From assembly GCA_007117675.1 (NCBI GenBank), contig SKGB01000011.1:1-14493 (forward strand): 14,493 bases of DNA, written 5' to 3'. Within the stretch, counting starts at the first letter, position 1. Each line of letters starts with the position of its first letter. The notes under the pieces were generated by a model that saw only the letters and a program-made list of their open reading frames with translations, ran no database searches and was not told where the DNA came from. Of the stretch, positions 7,257 to 12,814 are shown in pieces. The position numbers were made by a program, and so were the translations under genes. The stretch comes from Candidatus Nomurabacteria bacterium (GTDB taxonomy: Bacteria > Patescibacteriota > Minisyncoccia > Phycocordibacterales > CSBR16-119).

Positions 7257-8084
7257 GTGAAGGAATTTCTGAGTAATATTATAAAAATTGATGGAAAAAA
7301 ATCTGGCAAAACAATTGCAATTTTTGGTGGTGTCCATGGAAATGAACCTGTTGGACCAATGCTGTTGAAGGAACTTGAAAACACTTTAGAAATTGAAAGT
7401 GGTGTTGTGTATCTGGTGTACGCAAACCCGCAAGCTATAGAACAAAAGGTGCGTTATATTGAAAGTAATTTGAATAGGGTATTAAAGGATGATAATAAAG
7501 GGAAAACATATGAAGAAAAAATAGCTTTAGAATTGCAGAATCTTTTAGATCAATCAGATGCGCTCTTGGACCTCCATGCATTCACTCAACCTAAAGGTGA
7601 GGCGACGCCATTTATTATTTGTGAACCAGAATATTATTCTTTGGTTGAAAACTTGCCTATTCCTTTTACGGTATCTGGTTTACATAATTTTGAAAAAGGA
7701 AGCACTGATCAGTATATGTATTTTCAAAACAAACCTGGTATTTGTGTTGAGCTTGGGTCTCGAGAAAGACCTGAAGAATTTTTAGATTTGGGAAGAATTG
7801 TTGTGAAAGAGTTTTTAAAATCTTTCAACATGTTATCCAATACTGTGAAGTCAGAAAAAGCAAAGAAAATTCATTTGAAGGTTGTGGAGTTTTATAAAAA
7901 GAAGAATAGGGATTTTTCTTTTTCAAAACTTTACAAGAATTTTGATTATATCCAGTCGGGTGAATTGGTTTGTGTTGATGGTGGGATTTCTTATGTTGCC
8001 GAAAAAGATTCATACATTATTTTTCCTCGAGAGGATATTGAGGTGGGTGAAGAGGCTTTTATTTTGGGTGAAATAAAAAAATAA
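7257..8084 (+). CDS. Succinylglutamate desuccinylase/aspartoacylase family zinc hydrolase
   Basis: The 275-aa protein belongs to the AstE/AspA branch of M14-like zinc hydrolases, which remove acyl groups from N-acyl amino acids. The zinc ligands are visible as HGNE (H28, E30) and DLH (H107). NLNR (R74 as the likely substrate-binding Arg) and VEL (E165 as the likely catalytic Glu) follow. Residues from about 200 form the usual small C-terminal beta domain. It starts with GTG directly after a -10 box. No arginine-catabolism (ast) genes surround it, so it is probably not a true AstE of the AST pathway; the substrate is unknown. It forms a single-gene unit between a terminator and the msr promoter. 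Confidence 0.85.
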   Translation: MKEFLSNIIKIDGKKSGKTIAIFGGVHGNEPVGPMLLKELENTLEIESGVVYLVYANPQAIEQKVRYIESNLNRVLKDDNKGKTYEEKIALELQNLLDQSDALLDLHAFTQPKGEATPFIICEPEYYSLVENLPIPFTVSGLHNFEKGSTDQYMYFQNKPGICVELGSRERPEEFLDLGRIVVKEFLKSFNMLSNTVKSEKAKKIHLKVVEFYKKKNRDFSFSKLYKNFDYIQSGELVCVDGGISYVAEKDSYIIFPREDIEVGEEAFILGEIKK

Positions 8085-8134
8085 TATTAATCTTGTCTTG
8101 GTCTTGATACGGTGAAGCACCCCAAGAAAACTTA

Positions 8135-8143
8135 TGATAAAAT
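8135..8143 (+). promoter_or_regulatory. Extended -10 promoter of msrB-msrA
   Basis: TGA at 8135-8137 joins TAAAAT at 8138-8143, nine nt before the ATG of msrB. The predicted 5' leader is only a few nt. No -35 at 16-18 nt is convincing. Confidence 0.5.
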
Positions 8144-8152
8144 ATATTTACC

Positions 8153-8509
8153 ATGAACAACCTCACCGAAGAAGAAAAAAGAATAATCATCGACAAGGGG
8201 ACAGAGCCTCCTTTTGTGGGTGAGTATGTACACACCAAAGAAACAGGGGTGTATGTGTGTCGGCAGTGTGACGCTCCGCTGTATAGCTCGAAAGACAAGT
8301 TTGAGTCAACATGTGGTTGGCCTAGTTTCGACGACGAGATACCCGGTGCGGTAAAGCGCACCCTCGATGCAGATGGAATACGCACAGAAATAACCTGCGC
8401 GAAGTGTGGTGGGCATTTGGGTCATGTGTTCGAAGGTGAACATCTTACCGAAAAAAATATCCGTCATTGTGTGAACTCATTATCAATGAAATTTATCCCT
8501 GGAATATAA
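8153..8509 (+). CDS. msrB: Peptide-methionine (R)-S-oxide reductase MsrB
   Basis: The 118-aa protein is a complete stand-alone MsrB that reduces the R epimer of methionine sulfoxide in oxidised proteins. The structural zinc site is intact: CRQC (C36, C39) and CAKC (C82, C85). GWPSF (55-59), GHLGHVF (87-93) and the catalytic RHCVNS with nucleophile C106 are present. C54 in TCGWPSF sits where 2-Cys MsrB enzymes carry the recycling cysteine, so thioredoxin is the likely reductant. msrA follows after 4 nt, in the same transcript. The local base composition is more GC-rich than the flanking AstE/AspA-family gene. There is no signal peptide, so it acts in the cytoplasm. Confidence 0.97.
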   Translation: MNNLTEEEKRIIIDKGTEPPFVGEYVHTKETGVYVCRQCDAPLYSSKDKFESTCGWPSFDDEIPGAVKRTLDADGIRTEITCAKCGGHLGHVFEGEHLTEKNIRHCVNSLSMKFIPGI

Positions 8510-8513
8510 TCAT

Positions 8514-9002
8514 ATGATCAAAAAAGCAGTTGTAGCAGGAGGTTGTTTTTGGGGAATGCAAGAACTCATCAGGCAACAGCCTGGTGTGGTAGAAACTCGG
8601 GTAGGGTACACAGGTGGAAGTGTTGTAAATCCAAACTACGAAAACCACACAGGACACGCCGAAGCGGTGGAGATTTCATACGACACAGAAAAGACTTCAT
8701 ACAAAAATATACTTGATTTCTTTTTCCGGATTCACAACCCGACAACACTCAACCAGCAAGGGAACGATATTGGTACTTCGTACCGGTCAGCTATTTTTTA
8801 TGCAAACGAGTCCGAGAAAAAAGAAGCGGAGGATTTTATTTCTCTTGTGAACAAGTCACGACGGTGGGAGGACCCTGTGGTGACAACACTCGAACCGCTC
8901 GATATTTTTTACCCAGCAGAGAAGTATCACCAAGACTATCTCCAGAAAAACCCAGACGGATATACCTGCCACGCGGTGTATTTTGAAAGTTATTTGCAGT
9001 GA
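8514..9002 (+). CDS. msrA: Peptide-methionine (S)-S-oxide reductase MsrA
   Basis: The 162-aa protein is full length. The catalytic motif GGCFWG (nucleophile C11) is near the N-terminus, followed by VGYTGG (30-35), TGHAEAVE (46-53) and YPAEKYHQDYL (133-143). C152 in GYTCHA is placed as the recycling cysteine of two-Cys MsrA enzymes. MsrA reduces the S epimer and complements MsrB. Translation starts 4 nt after the msrB stop with no Shine-Dalgarno sequence, suggesting coupling. The gene ends with TGA at the normal family length, which shows that TGA is a stop here. Confidence 0.97.
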   Translation: MIKKAVVAGGCFWGMQELIRQQPGVVETRVGYTGGSVVNPNYENHTGHAEAVEISYDTEKTSYKNILDFFFRIHNPTTLNQQGNDIGTSYRSAIFYANESEKKEAEDFISLVNKSRRWEDPVVTTLEPLDIFYPAEKYHQDYLQKNPDGYTCHAVYFESYLQ

Positions 9003-9011
9003 GTTTTTTGA

Positions 9012-9017
9012 TATACT
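9012..9017 (+). promoter_or_regulatory. -10 box of the 9024-9857 gene
   Basis: TATACT ends exactly 6 nt before the ATG at 9024, again predicting a leaderless mRNA. It begins 10 nt after the msrA stop. No hairpin separates it from msrA, so read-through is also possible. Confidence 0.5.
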
Positions 9018-9023
9018 ATACAC

Positions 9024-9857
9024 ATGGAAAAATATGAAAACAATTTAGGTGACCAGAGAGACAGTGGTATGGAATCAAATATAGATATAGATGAATCCAA
9101 AGAAGAACAAGAAATGTCTCCTGAAGAGATTGCGCAAATTATAGAACAAACAAAAGATGCTTATAGACAAGCTGTTGATGCAATGTTTGAAGATGATGAC
9201 CCTCTCAAGCAAAAAATCTTAGATTATTTTGTGAATAGAGAAGATGTTAATAATGAATATGAATTTATTCTTGCAAAATTGTCTGACACAGAAAAAGAGG
9301 CTTATCCAGATACCATACGAGAATCTTTAAAAAATGCACCTCTTTTTATAAATAAAATGGAAAGGTATTTTACCACCCAAGATGTGTATGCAAATGAAAA
9401 AGAGATGAAAATTCATCCTCGACCTGCCACAGAGCAAGAATATGAACTTGGTGCATACGCTGAATTTTTGGAACCTCAGGTACGAGACGCTGTTTTTACC
9501 ATGAGTGAAAAAGGATACAAAACATTTCAATCTGGATTCAAAGAAAACAACCCTACAGAGCAATTTATGGATGTTTATAACAAACATATCAAAATTCCTG
9601 ACAGTCTTGAGGATCAAATGTCCGCTGCAGGTGTCAGGGTTGTGGTGGAAAATTTTGATGACCGCACCACGGTTACACTCACGCCTGAAAATCCAGATCA
9701 AGTGATTCGTCAAGAGAAGTGGAAGGAAATCTGGGATCAATTTACTGCAGCATTACCAGACGCAGATCCAGAATTGGTAGAAAATATGTCTGTACCTAAT
9801 CTTCATGACGATTTTAGAAAAACCCAAGACATACTAAAAAAAATTGAAAACTCTTAA
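9024..9857 (+). CDS. Acidic soluble hypothetical protein (277 aa)
   Basis: No domain of known function is recognised. The N-terminal 40 residues are highly acidic and low in complexity (ESNIDIDESKEEQE), so probably disordered. A charged helical stretch (about 32-110) follows, then a more conserved-looking core. The core has LEPQVRDAVFTMSEKGYKTFQSGF in two parts (from residue 148), a beta-type segment GVRVVVENFDDRTTVTLTP (starting near 203), and W/IWDQFTAALPDAD near 232-248. There is no signal peptide or membrane segment. The architecture resembles uncharacterised proteins that I associate with Parcubacteria, but I cannot verify this here. It has its own leaderless-type promoter and no clear terminator. 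Confidence 0.8.
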   Translation: MEKYENNLGDQRDSGMESNIDIDESKEEQEMSPEEIAQIIEQTKDAYRQAVDAMFEDDDPLKQKILDYFVNREDVNNEYEFILAKLSDTEKEAYPDTIRESLKNAPLFINKMERYFTTQDVYANEKEMKIHPRPATEQEYELGAYAEFLEPQVRDAVFTMSEKGYKTFQSGFKENNPTEQFMDVYNKHIKIPDSLEDQMSAAGVRVVVENFDDRTTVTLTPENPDQVIRQEKWKEIWDQFTAALPDADPELVENMSVPNLHDDFRKTQDILKKIENS

Positions 9858-9909
9858 AATTGATATGCAAATTAATTATGTGACAATATGAAAAAATAAA
9901 TTTTAAACT

Positions 9910-10344
9910 ATGAATGAATTCTTTTCAATTTTTATAACCATCGCGGGGTTTGTGATAGGGCTTGGGGCGGTGACGGTTGTCGACCTGCACGGCTTTTTGG
10001 GCCGCAGATCTTCATACTGGACAGAAGCCACCACCAGAACACACAAGGTCACAAAACCACTCATTTGGATTGGGATGTCTTTGGTTGTTATTGGTCTGTT
10101 GCTTTTTTATACAGAAAGTAACTCTGCGTCTCAGATGCATATAGTTCTGTTGAGTCTCTTGGTTTTGAATGGGTGTTTTTTGAGTTTTTCGGTGAGTCCG
10201 TATTTATTGAAAAAAGAAAAAAGGGGAGAGGCGAGTAAAATTTTGCCAAAATCTTGGCAGAGAAAAATAACCATAAGTTTTTTACTTTCTTTTGTGGGGT
10301 GGTGGGGGTCGCTCGCACTTTTTGTTTTGCAGTTGGTAAAGTAG
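9910..10344 (+). CDS. Four-helix integral membrane protein, unknown function
   Basis: The 144-aa protein has four predicted transmembrane segments at about 6-24, 50-67, 76-97 and 121-141. A conserved-looking cytosolic or periplasmic loop sits between helices 1 and 2 (DLHGFLGRRS, then YWTEATTRTHKVTKP), with two histidines (H27, H45) that could bind metal or haem. A lysine-rich loop (101-114) before helix 4 suggests that loop is cytoplasmic. No family is assigned. A possible promoter (TTGATA near 9860 and an AT-rich -10 near 9883) is weak. The ATG at 9910 places the first helix properly and there is no Shine-Dalgarno sequence. The gene ends 11 nt before a terminator hairpin shared with the convergent gene. 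Confidence 0.8.
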   Translation: MNEFFSIFITIAGFVIGLGAVTVVDLHGFLGRRSSYWTEATTRTHKVTKPLIWIGMSLVVIGLLLFYTESNSASQMHIVLLSLLVLNGCFLSFSVSPYLLKKEKRGEASKILPKSWQRKITISFLLSFVGWWGSLALFVLQLVK

Positions 10345-10351
10345 GAAACAT

Positions 10352-10384
10352 AAAAATCCCCCGACACCACAGGTGTCGGGGGAT
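10352..10384 (-). terminator. Terminator between convergent genes, U-tract on the minus strand
   Basis: A 13-bp GC-rich stem (10356-10368 with 10372-10384) has a 3-nt loop. On the minus strand it is followed by a run of five T (A run at 10352-10356 on plus), so it best terminates the minus-strand gene 10416-10877. On the plus strand the following GGTTTCTTTG is a poor U-tract but may still stop the 9910-10344 transcript. Confidence 0.85.
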
Positions 10385-10415
10385 GGTTTCTTTGTACAAG
10401 GTTTAGTTCATGCTT

Positions 10416-10877
10416 TCATTCGATAGCACCAAGATATTTCAAAAACTCAGCATACATAGAAACGGTAACGTTTCCGATGTTTCGACTTCGAATATTCTCT
10501 GGGTCCAGAGTGAGCTTATTAAGTACATCTTTGATACTTAGACTATAAAGCTCTCGGATACTTTCTGGTTTTTCAGAAAAGTATTCTTGTATTCCAAAAT
10601 CCGCAACTATGCGAATTTTAAGACGTGAGACAGAGGCTTTTTGGAAAGGGTCTTTCCGTCGTTTGTTCCATTTGGTAAGCTCTGGAAAGAAAGCTTTTTC
10701 CTTCATTTTTTGAAAAAAATCAGGGTCTTCTTTTGATGGGGAAGGATCTTGTTTTTCGTGATATGCGCCAAGCCAAATATTTAGCCCAGAAAGGTTTTTG
10801 ACACCATGCCCGCTTTCAAAGTATCTCTTGAGGAGTTTCGCTTGTTCCTTGGAAAAGAATTCGTTGATGTATTTCAT
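10416..10877 (-). CDS. Hypothetical protein with an RNA polymerase alpha-CTD-like C-terminus (153 aa)
   Basis: The N-terminal two thirds are charged and helical and match nothing I recognise. The last ~50 residues (about 103-150) run SIRELYSLSIKDVLNKL, a helix around LDPENIR, then SRNIGNVTVSMYAEFLKYLG. This has the pattern of the helix-hairpin-helix fold of the RNA polymerase alpha C-terminal domain: an LSI/LSV start, the (R)NIG / RNLG turn, then a closing amphipathic helix. It may bind DNA or a transcription partner. A TTGACA promoter lies upstream and a terminator downstream, so it is a single-gene unit. The alpha-CTD match is by eye only, and a generic HhH domain is the alternative. Confidence 0.75.
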   Translation of the reverse strand: MKYINEFFSKEQAKLLKRYFESGHGVKNLSGLNIWLGAYHEKQDPSPSKEDPDFFQKMKEKAFFPELTKWNKRRKDPFQKASVSRLKIRIVADFGIQEYFSEKPESIRELYSLSIKDVLNKLTLDPENIRSRNIGNVTVSMYAEFLKYLGAIE

Positions 10878-10895
10878 TGTGTAAGGGTTTTATGT

Positions 10896-10924
10896 TTTTT
10901 ATCATATTTATATTATTCTGTCAA
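10896..10924 (-). promoter_or_regulatory. Promoter of the alpha-CTD-like gene (shared promoter class)
   Basis: On the minus strand, TTGACA (10924-10919) is followed after 17 nt by TAAAAA (10901-10896), preceded by TGA as an extended -10. The 14-nt block ATATAAATATGATA (10913-10900) is identical, at the same distance from TTGACA, to the one in the promoter at 12379-12407. Confidence 0.65.
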
Positions 10925-10949
10925 TAACGTATATACTTACCCTGTCATA

Positions 10950-10978
10950 TAAAAACCCCGCTAACGTTGAGCGGGGTT
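10950..10978 (-). terminator. Terminator of the minus-strand transcript starting near 11300
   Basis: A 9-bp stem AACCCCGCT/AGCGGGGTT (10954-10962 with 10970-10978) is followed on the minus strand by TTTTTA. It supports a real minus-strand transcript across 10986-11279. Confidence 0.85.
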
Positions 10979-10985
10979 CTTGATT

Positions 10986-11279
10986 TCAAACACTACCTTG
11001 CGTAATGTCTGACCTGCCACGATAGGGGCAGAACTTAAATTTTTGTAGTGACAAAGTCACTGTTTTTCTCCAATCGCTCCTTGTCGGGATTTGTGGACCT
11101 GCATGAGCCGGTATAACGACGGGGAAAAAATCTTTTTCGAAAATAACAAAAGGAGAAATTTGTGTTTGGCTCTCCTTACAAGCCGGTTGAACAATAGTAA
11201 TGTCGTGAGCTTGTGAAATATACACAAGCGAACTTACAGACAGTAGCCAAGAAATGGCCACTAATTCAACAATGTGCAT
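10986..11279 (-). CDS. Doubtful small exported ORF with a repeat-like C-terminal half (97 aa)
   Basis: From the ATG at 11279 the N-terminus (MHIVELVAISWLLSVSSLVY) looks like a signal peptide or membrane anchor. The second half contains VVIPAHAGPQIP, which resembles the PAHAG/PAKAG peptides obtained when intergenic palindromic repeats of many bacteria are translated. So either this is a short exported protein or the 3' half is non-coding repeat DNA. A good promoter precedes it (TTGCAG, 17 nt, TATACT) and a terminator follows, so the region is transcribed in this direction. The frame is open further upstream to a TTG at 11314-11312, but that would overlap the -10 region. If it is not a gene, 10878-11405 holds only promoters, terminators and this repeat-like segment. 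Confidence 0.4.
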   Translation of the reverse strand: MHIVELVAISWLLSVSSLVYISQAHDITIVQPACKESQTQISPFVIFEKDFFPVVIPAHAGPQIPTRSDWRKTVTLSLQKFKFCPYRGRSDITQGSV

Positions 11280-11300
11280 ATATGCGTAAGGTTTGTAAAA

Positions 11301-11329
11301 AGTATATATCAAAAAGTATTATTCTGCAA
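11301..11329 (-). promoter_or_regulatory. Promoter of the 10986-11279 transcript
   Basis: On the minus strand TTGCAG is followed after exactly 17 nt by TATACT (11306-11301), about 21 nt before the ATG at 11279. It is one of the best sigma-70-type matches in the window. Confidence 0.65.
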
Positions 11330-11345
11330 TACATTTTTTAGGTAT

Positions 11346-11386
11346 TAAAAAATTCCCCAGAGAACACGAATGGTTCTCTGGGGAAT
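11346..11386 (-). terminator. Terminator of the 11406-12008 gene
   Basis: A 14-bp stem (11352-11365 with 11373-11386) has a 7-nt loop and is followed on the minus strand by six T. It lies 20 nt past the stop codon of the minus-strand gene. Confidence 0.9.
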
Positions 11387-11405
11387 GGGAAGGAAAGAAC
11401 GGGGA

Positions 11406-12008
11406 TTAGTTTTGATTTACTTTGTCTGCGGGGACTTCTTCTGGCATGTGGTCCAGATTATTCACTGTACTTAAAAGCATAAGTCTCTCAAAATCATCAA
11501 TCCAGCCTTTTACAAAATATGAGTCGATGGCGGTTCGCGCCTGATGGAGACTACGCATCTTGTTTGGTTGAAGGAAATCTCTTTCAAGAGATGCGTTAAC
11601 AAATATATCAATCCATTGACAGCCCTCTCCTGGAACAAACACATATGGCTTTAAGTCTTTTGTGACCCAAATTCCAAATCGATACATCCAAAGAAGATTT
11701 TCATAAAATAACTGATTGACATCTTGTTTCTCCCTAAAAATATTTAAACATCTCATATCCTCACTCACAAGAATGTCTGGAATCGGAAGTTTGCAGACCG
11801 ATTCGATTACTTCGATAATGGACGAGATATGGTCTTTCCAAAAACCAATATCACCCCAATCATCAGAAAGAAAATTTTTCAAAGTAGGGAAAAATTCTTT
11901 TCTGCTAAAGAACTGTCCTGAGTCTTCTTTGAGCTCGTACGTGTCAACTATGCAAAAACTAGGTACCTCAGTTTGCAGGTCTTGTAATATGAATCTTGCA
12001 CTTTCCAT
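11406..12008 (-). CDS. Hypothetical protein (200 aa), unknown function
   Basis: No known domain is recognised. The protein is soluble and mildly acidic, with no signal peptide. It mixes helical segments with aromatic-rich stretches (FYENLLWMYRFGIW, YVFVPGEGCQWIDIF) typical of a folded globular core. A second helical half includes SLHQARTAIDSYFVKGWIDDFERLMLL in two pieces. Four cysteines (positions 19, 72, 87 and 129) form no obvious metal motif. It is flanked by its own promoter (TTGACT, 16 nt, CATAAT) and terminator, so it is a single-gene unit. Long open frames on the opposite strand (such as 11716-12099) are shadows lacking signals of their own. Confidence 0.8.
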   Translation of the reverse strand: MESARFILQDLQTEVPSFCIVDTYELKEDSGQFFSRKEFFPTLKNFLSDDWGDIGFWKDHISSIIEVIESVCKLPIPDILVSEDMRCLNIFREKQDVNQLFYENLLWMYRFGIWVTKDLKPYVFVPGEGCQWIDIFVNASLERDFLQPNKMRSLHQARTAIDSYFVKGWIDDFERLMLLSTVNNLDHMPEEVPADKVNQN

Positions 12009-12026
12009 AAAATTATGTTTTTTGTT

Positions 12027-12054
12027 ATTATGCTTACTTTTTTGGAAAAGTCAA
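12027..12054 (-). promoter_or_regulatory. Promoter of the 11406-12008 gene
   Basis: On the minus strand TTGACT (12054-12049) is followed after 16 nt by CATAAT (12032-12027), giving a leader of about 12 nt before the ATG at 12008. No Shine-Dalgarno sequence is seen. Confidence 0.65.
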
Positions 12055-12066
12055 ACTAGGGAAGTT

Positions 12067-12093
12067 AAAAAAGCCGCTCACGTGAACGGCTTT
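12067..12093 (-). terminator. Terminator of the small basic secreted protein gene
   Basis: The stem AAAGCCG/CGGCTTT (12070-12076 with 12087-12093) encloses a second short palindrome TCACGTGA across a C-A mismatch. On the minus strand a run of six T follows the stem. Confidence 0.8.
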
Positions 12094-12115
12094 GGTTAGG
12101 TTTGGCAGGGGAGTG

Positions 12116-12352
12116 TTATCGACGGCAGTTATATTTCGTCATGTCTCCTCCTTTGAATTTTTGGCTGGCACGTTTGCCAGCCTTTTTATTTTTTTTGGAA
12201 TGAGCTCCATAGTTGAAGCCCTTCACCTTTTTCTTTTTTGGTTGTTTGACCGACTCTTGTTGAGCAGTGGACTCACCATAGGTTCCTGCATTAGCAGGGG
12301 TCACAGTCACCACCATGAAAATGGTAGCGATTGCAAGAATGATGTTTTTCAT
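12116..12352 (-). CDS. Small secreted lysine-rich protein with a signal peptide
   Basis: From the ATG at 12352 the protein is 78 aa. MKNIILAIATIFMVVTVTPANA is a textbook Sec signal peptide ending in ANA, so cleavage before GTYG is expected. The mature part (~56 aa) is low in complexity and extremely basic (KQPKKKKVKGF, SKKNKKAGKRASQK) and ends in KYNCRR with a single cysteine. An alternative ATG three codons upstream (12361) would add MYT. Such a protein could coat the cell surface, bind DNA or teichoic-like polymers, or dimerise through its cysteine; none of this is shown. It has a strong TTGACA promoter and its own terminator. It is divergent from the ArsR operon. Confidence 0.8.
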   Translation of the reverse strand: MKNIILAIATIFMVVTVTPANAGTYGESTAQQESVKQPKKKKVKGFNYGAHSKKNKKAGKRASQKFKGGDMTKYNCRR

Positions 12353-12378
12353 GGTGTACAAGATTTTGATTTATATAA

Positions 12379-12407
12379 ATAGTATCATATTTATATACAT
12401 ATGTCAA
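12379..12407 (-). promoter_or_regulatory. Promoter of the secreted basic protein gene (shared promoter class)
   Basis: On the minus strand TTGACA (12407-12402) is followed after 17 nt by TACTAT (12384-12379), with TGA directly before it as an extended -10. The 14-nt block at 12396-12383 is identical to the one in the promoter at 10896-10924. Confidence 0.75.
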
Positions 12408-12470
12408 TACTTTAGGCTCATGCCCATAATAAGCCTACGTTTTACACAGGATTACAAATCACAAAGGATG

Positions 12471-12476
12471 TATACT
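12471..12476 (+). promoter_or_regulatory. -10 box of the ArsR-thioredoxin-CcdA operon
   Basis: TATACT directly abuts the inverted repeat at 12477-12508, so the start point (about 12483) lies within the left arm of the repeat. No clear -35 is seen at 17 nt. Confidence 0.6.
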
Positions 12477-12508
12477 GTGAATATATGAAAATAATTTCAT
12501 ATATTCAC
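12477..12508 (+). promoter_or_regulatory. Perfect inverted repeat, probable ArsR-family operator
   Basis: GTGAATATATGAAA (12477-12490), the spacer ATAA, and its exact reverse complement (12495-12508) form a 14-4-14 palindrome between the -10 box and the ATG at 12511. ArsR/SmtB-family repressors bind inverted repeats of this AT-rich TGAA...TTCA type at or just downstream of their own promoters, so autorepression is the simplest reading. In the mRNA the same sequence would form a hairpin immediately before the start codon. Confidence 0.8.
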
Positions 12509-12510
12509 AT

Positions 12511-12795
12511 ATGACAAAAACACTTGAGAAACAGGTACAGATACTAAAGATACTTTCTAACAAAAATCGTTTGGAAATTATCCGTCACATTATGGAAACA
12601 TCTGAAGACCTGTGTGTAAACCAGCTTTCGGAAAAACTTGGAATATCTCAATCATTAGCATCTCATCAGCTCGCTCATCTTTCATCTCACAAAGTTGTTG
12701 TGGGGTACAGAGTGGGGCAGACGATATGTTACAAGTCTTCTGAGTCAGAGTTTGCTCAAAAAGTGTTTGAGTTTGTGCAATTTTTAATAAAATAA
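12511..12795 (+). CDS. ArsR-family winged-helix repressor
   Basis: The 94-aa protein is a single ArsR/SmtB domain: ILKILSNKNRLEIIRHI (11-27), a recognition-helix region LSEKLGISQSLASHQLAHL (39-57), and a beta wing around VVVGYRVGQTICYK (62-75). C35 in DLCV sits where metal-sensing ArsR proteins carry the first Cys of ELCVC, but the second Cys is replaced by Asn. A second cysteine, C73, lies in the wing. With thioredoxin and CcdA-type genes downstream, a thiol or redox sensor is more plausible than a classical arsenic sensor. This is an inference. It is the first gene of a three-gene operon, with 19 nt to the next gene, and its own operator lies 2 nt before the ATG. Confidence 0.9.
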   Translation: MTKTLEKQVQILKILSNKNRLEIIRHIMETSEDLCVNQLSEKLGISQSLASHQLAHLSSHKVVVGYRVGQTICYKSSESEFAQKVFEFVQFLIK

Positions 12796-12814
12796 AAAGA
12801 TAAAATAAAAAGAC

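Noticed and set aside
8505..8510. Perfect TATAAT just before msrA as an internal promoter
   Set aside because: It overlaps the msrB stop codon and ends only 3 nt before the msrA ATG, so a start about 7 nt downstream would fall inside the coding region.
11047..11061. Inverted repeat AGTGAC...GTCACT followed by T run as a plus-strand terminator
   Set aside because: The stem is only 6 bp with low GC, and no plus-strand gene ends upstream of it.
11716..12382. Plus-strand open frames across 11716-12099 and 12092-12382
   Set aside because: They are antisense to minus-strand genes that have their own promoters and terminators; their products are compositionally odd and they lack start signals.
12413..12437. 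Inverted repeat TAGGCT...AGCCTA between the divergent promoters as a second operator
   Set aside because: It has only 6-bp arms with a 13-nt gap, well within chance. The 14-4-14 palindrome at 12477-12508 is far stronger.
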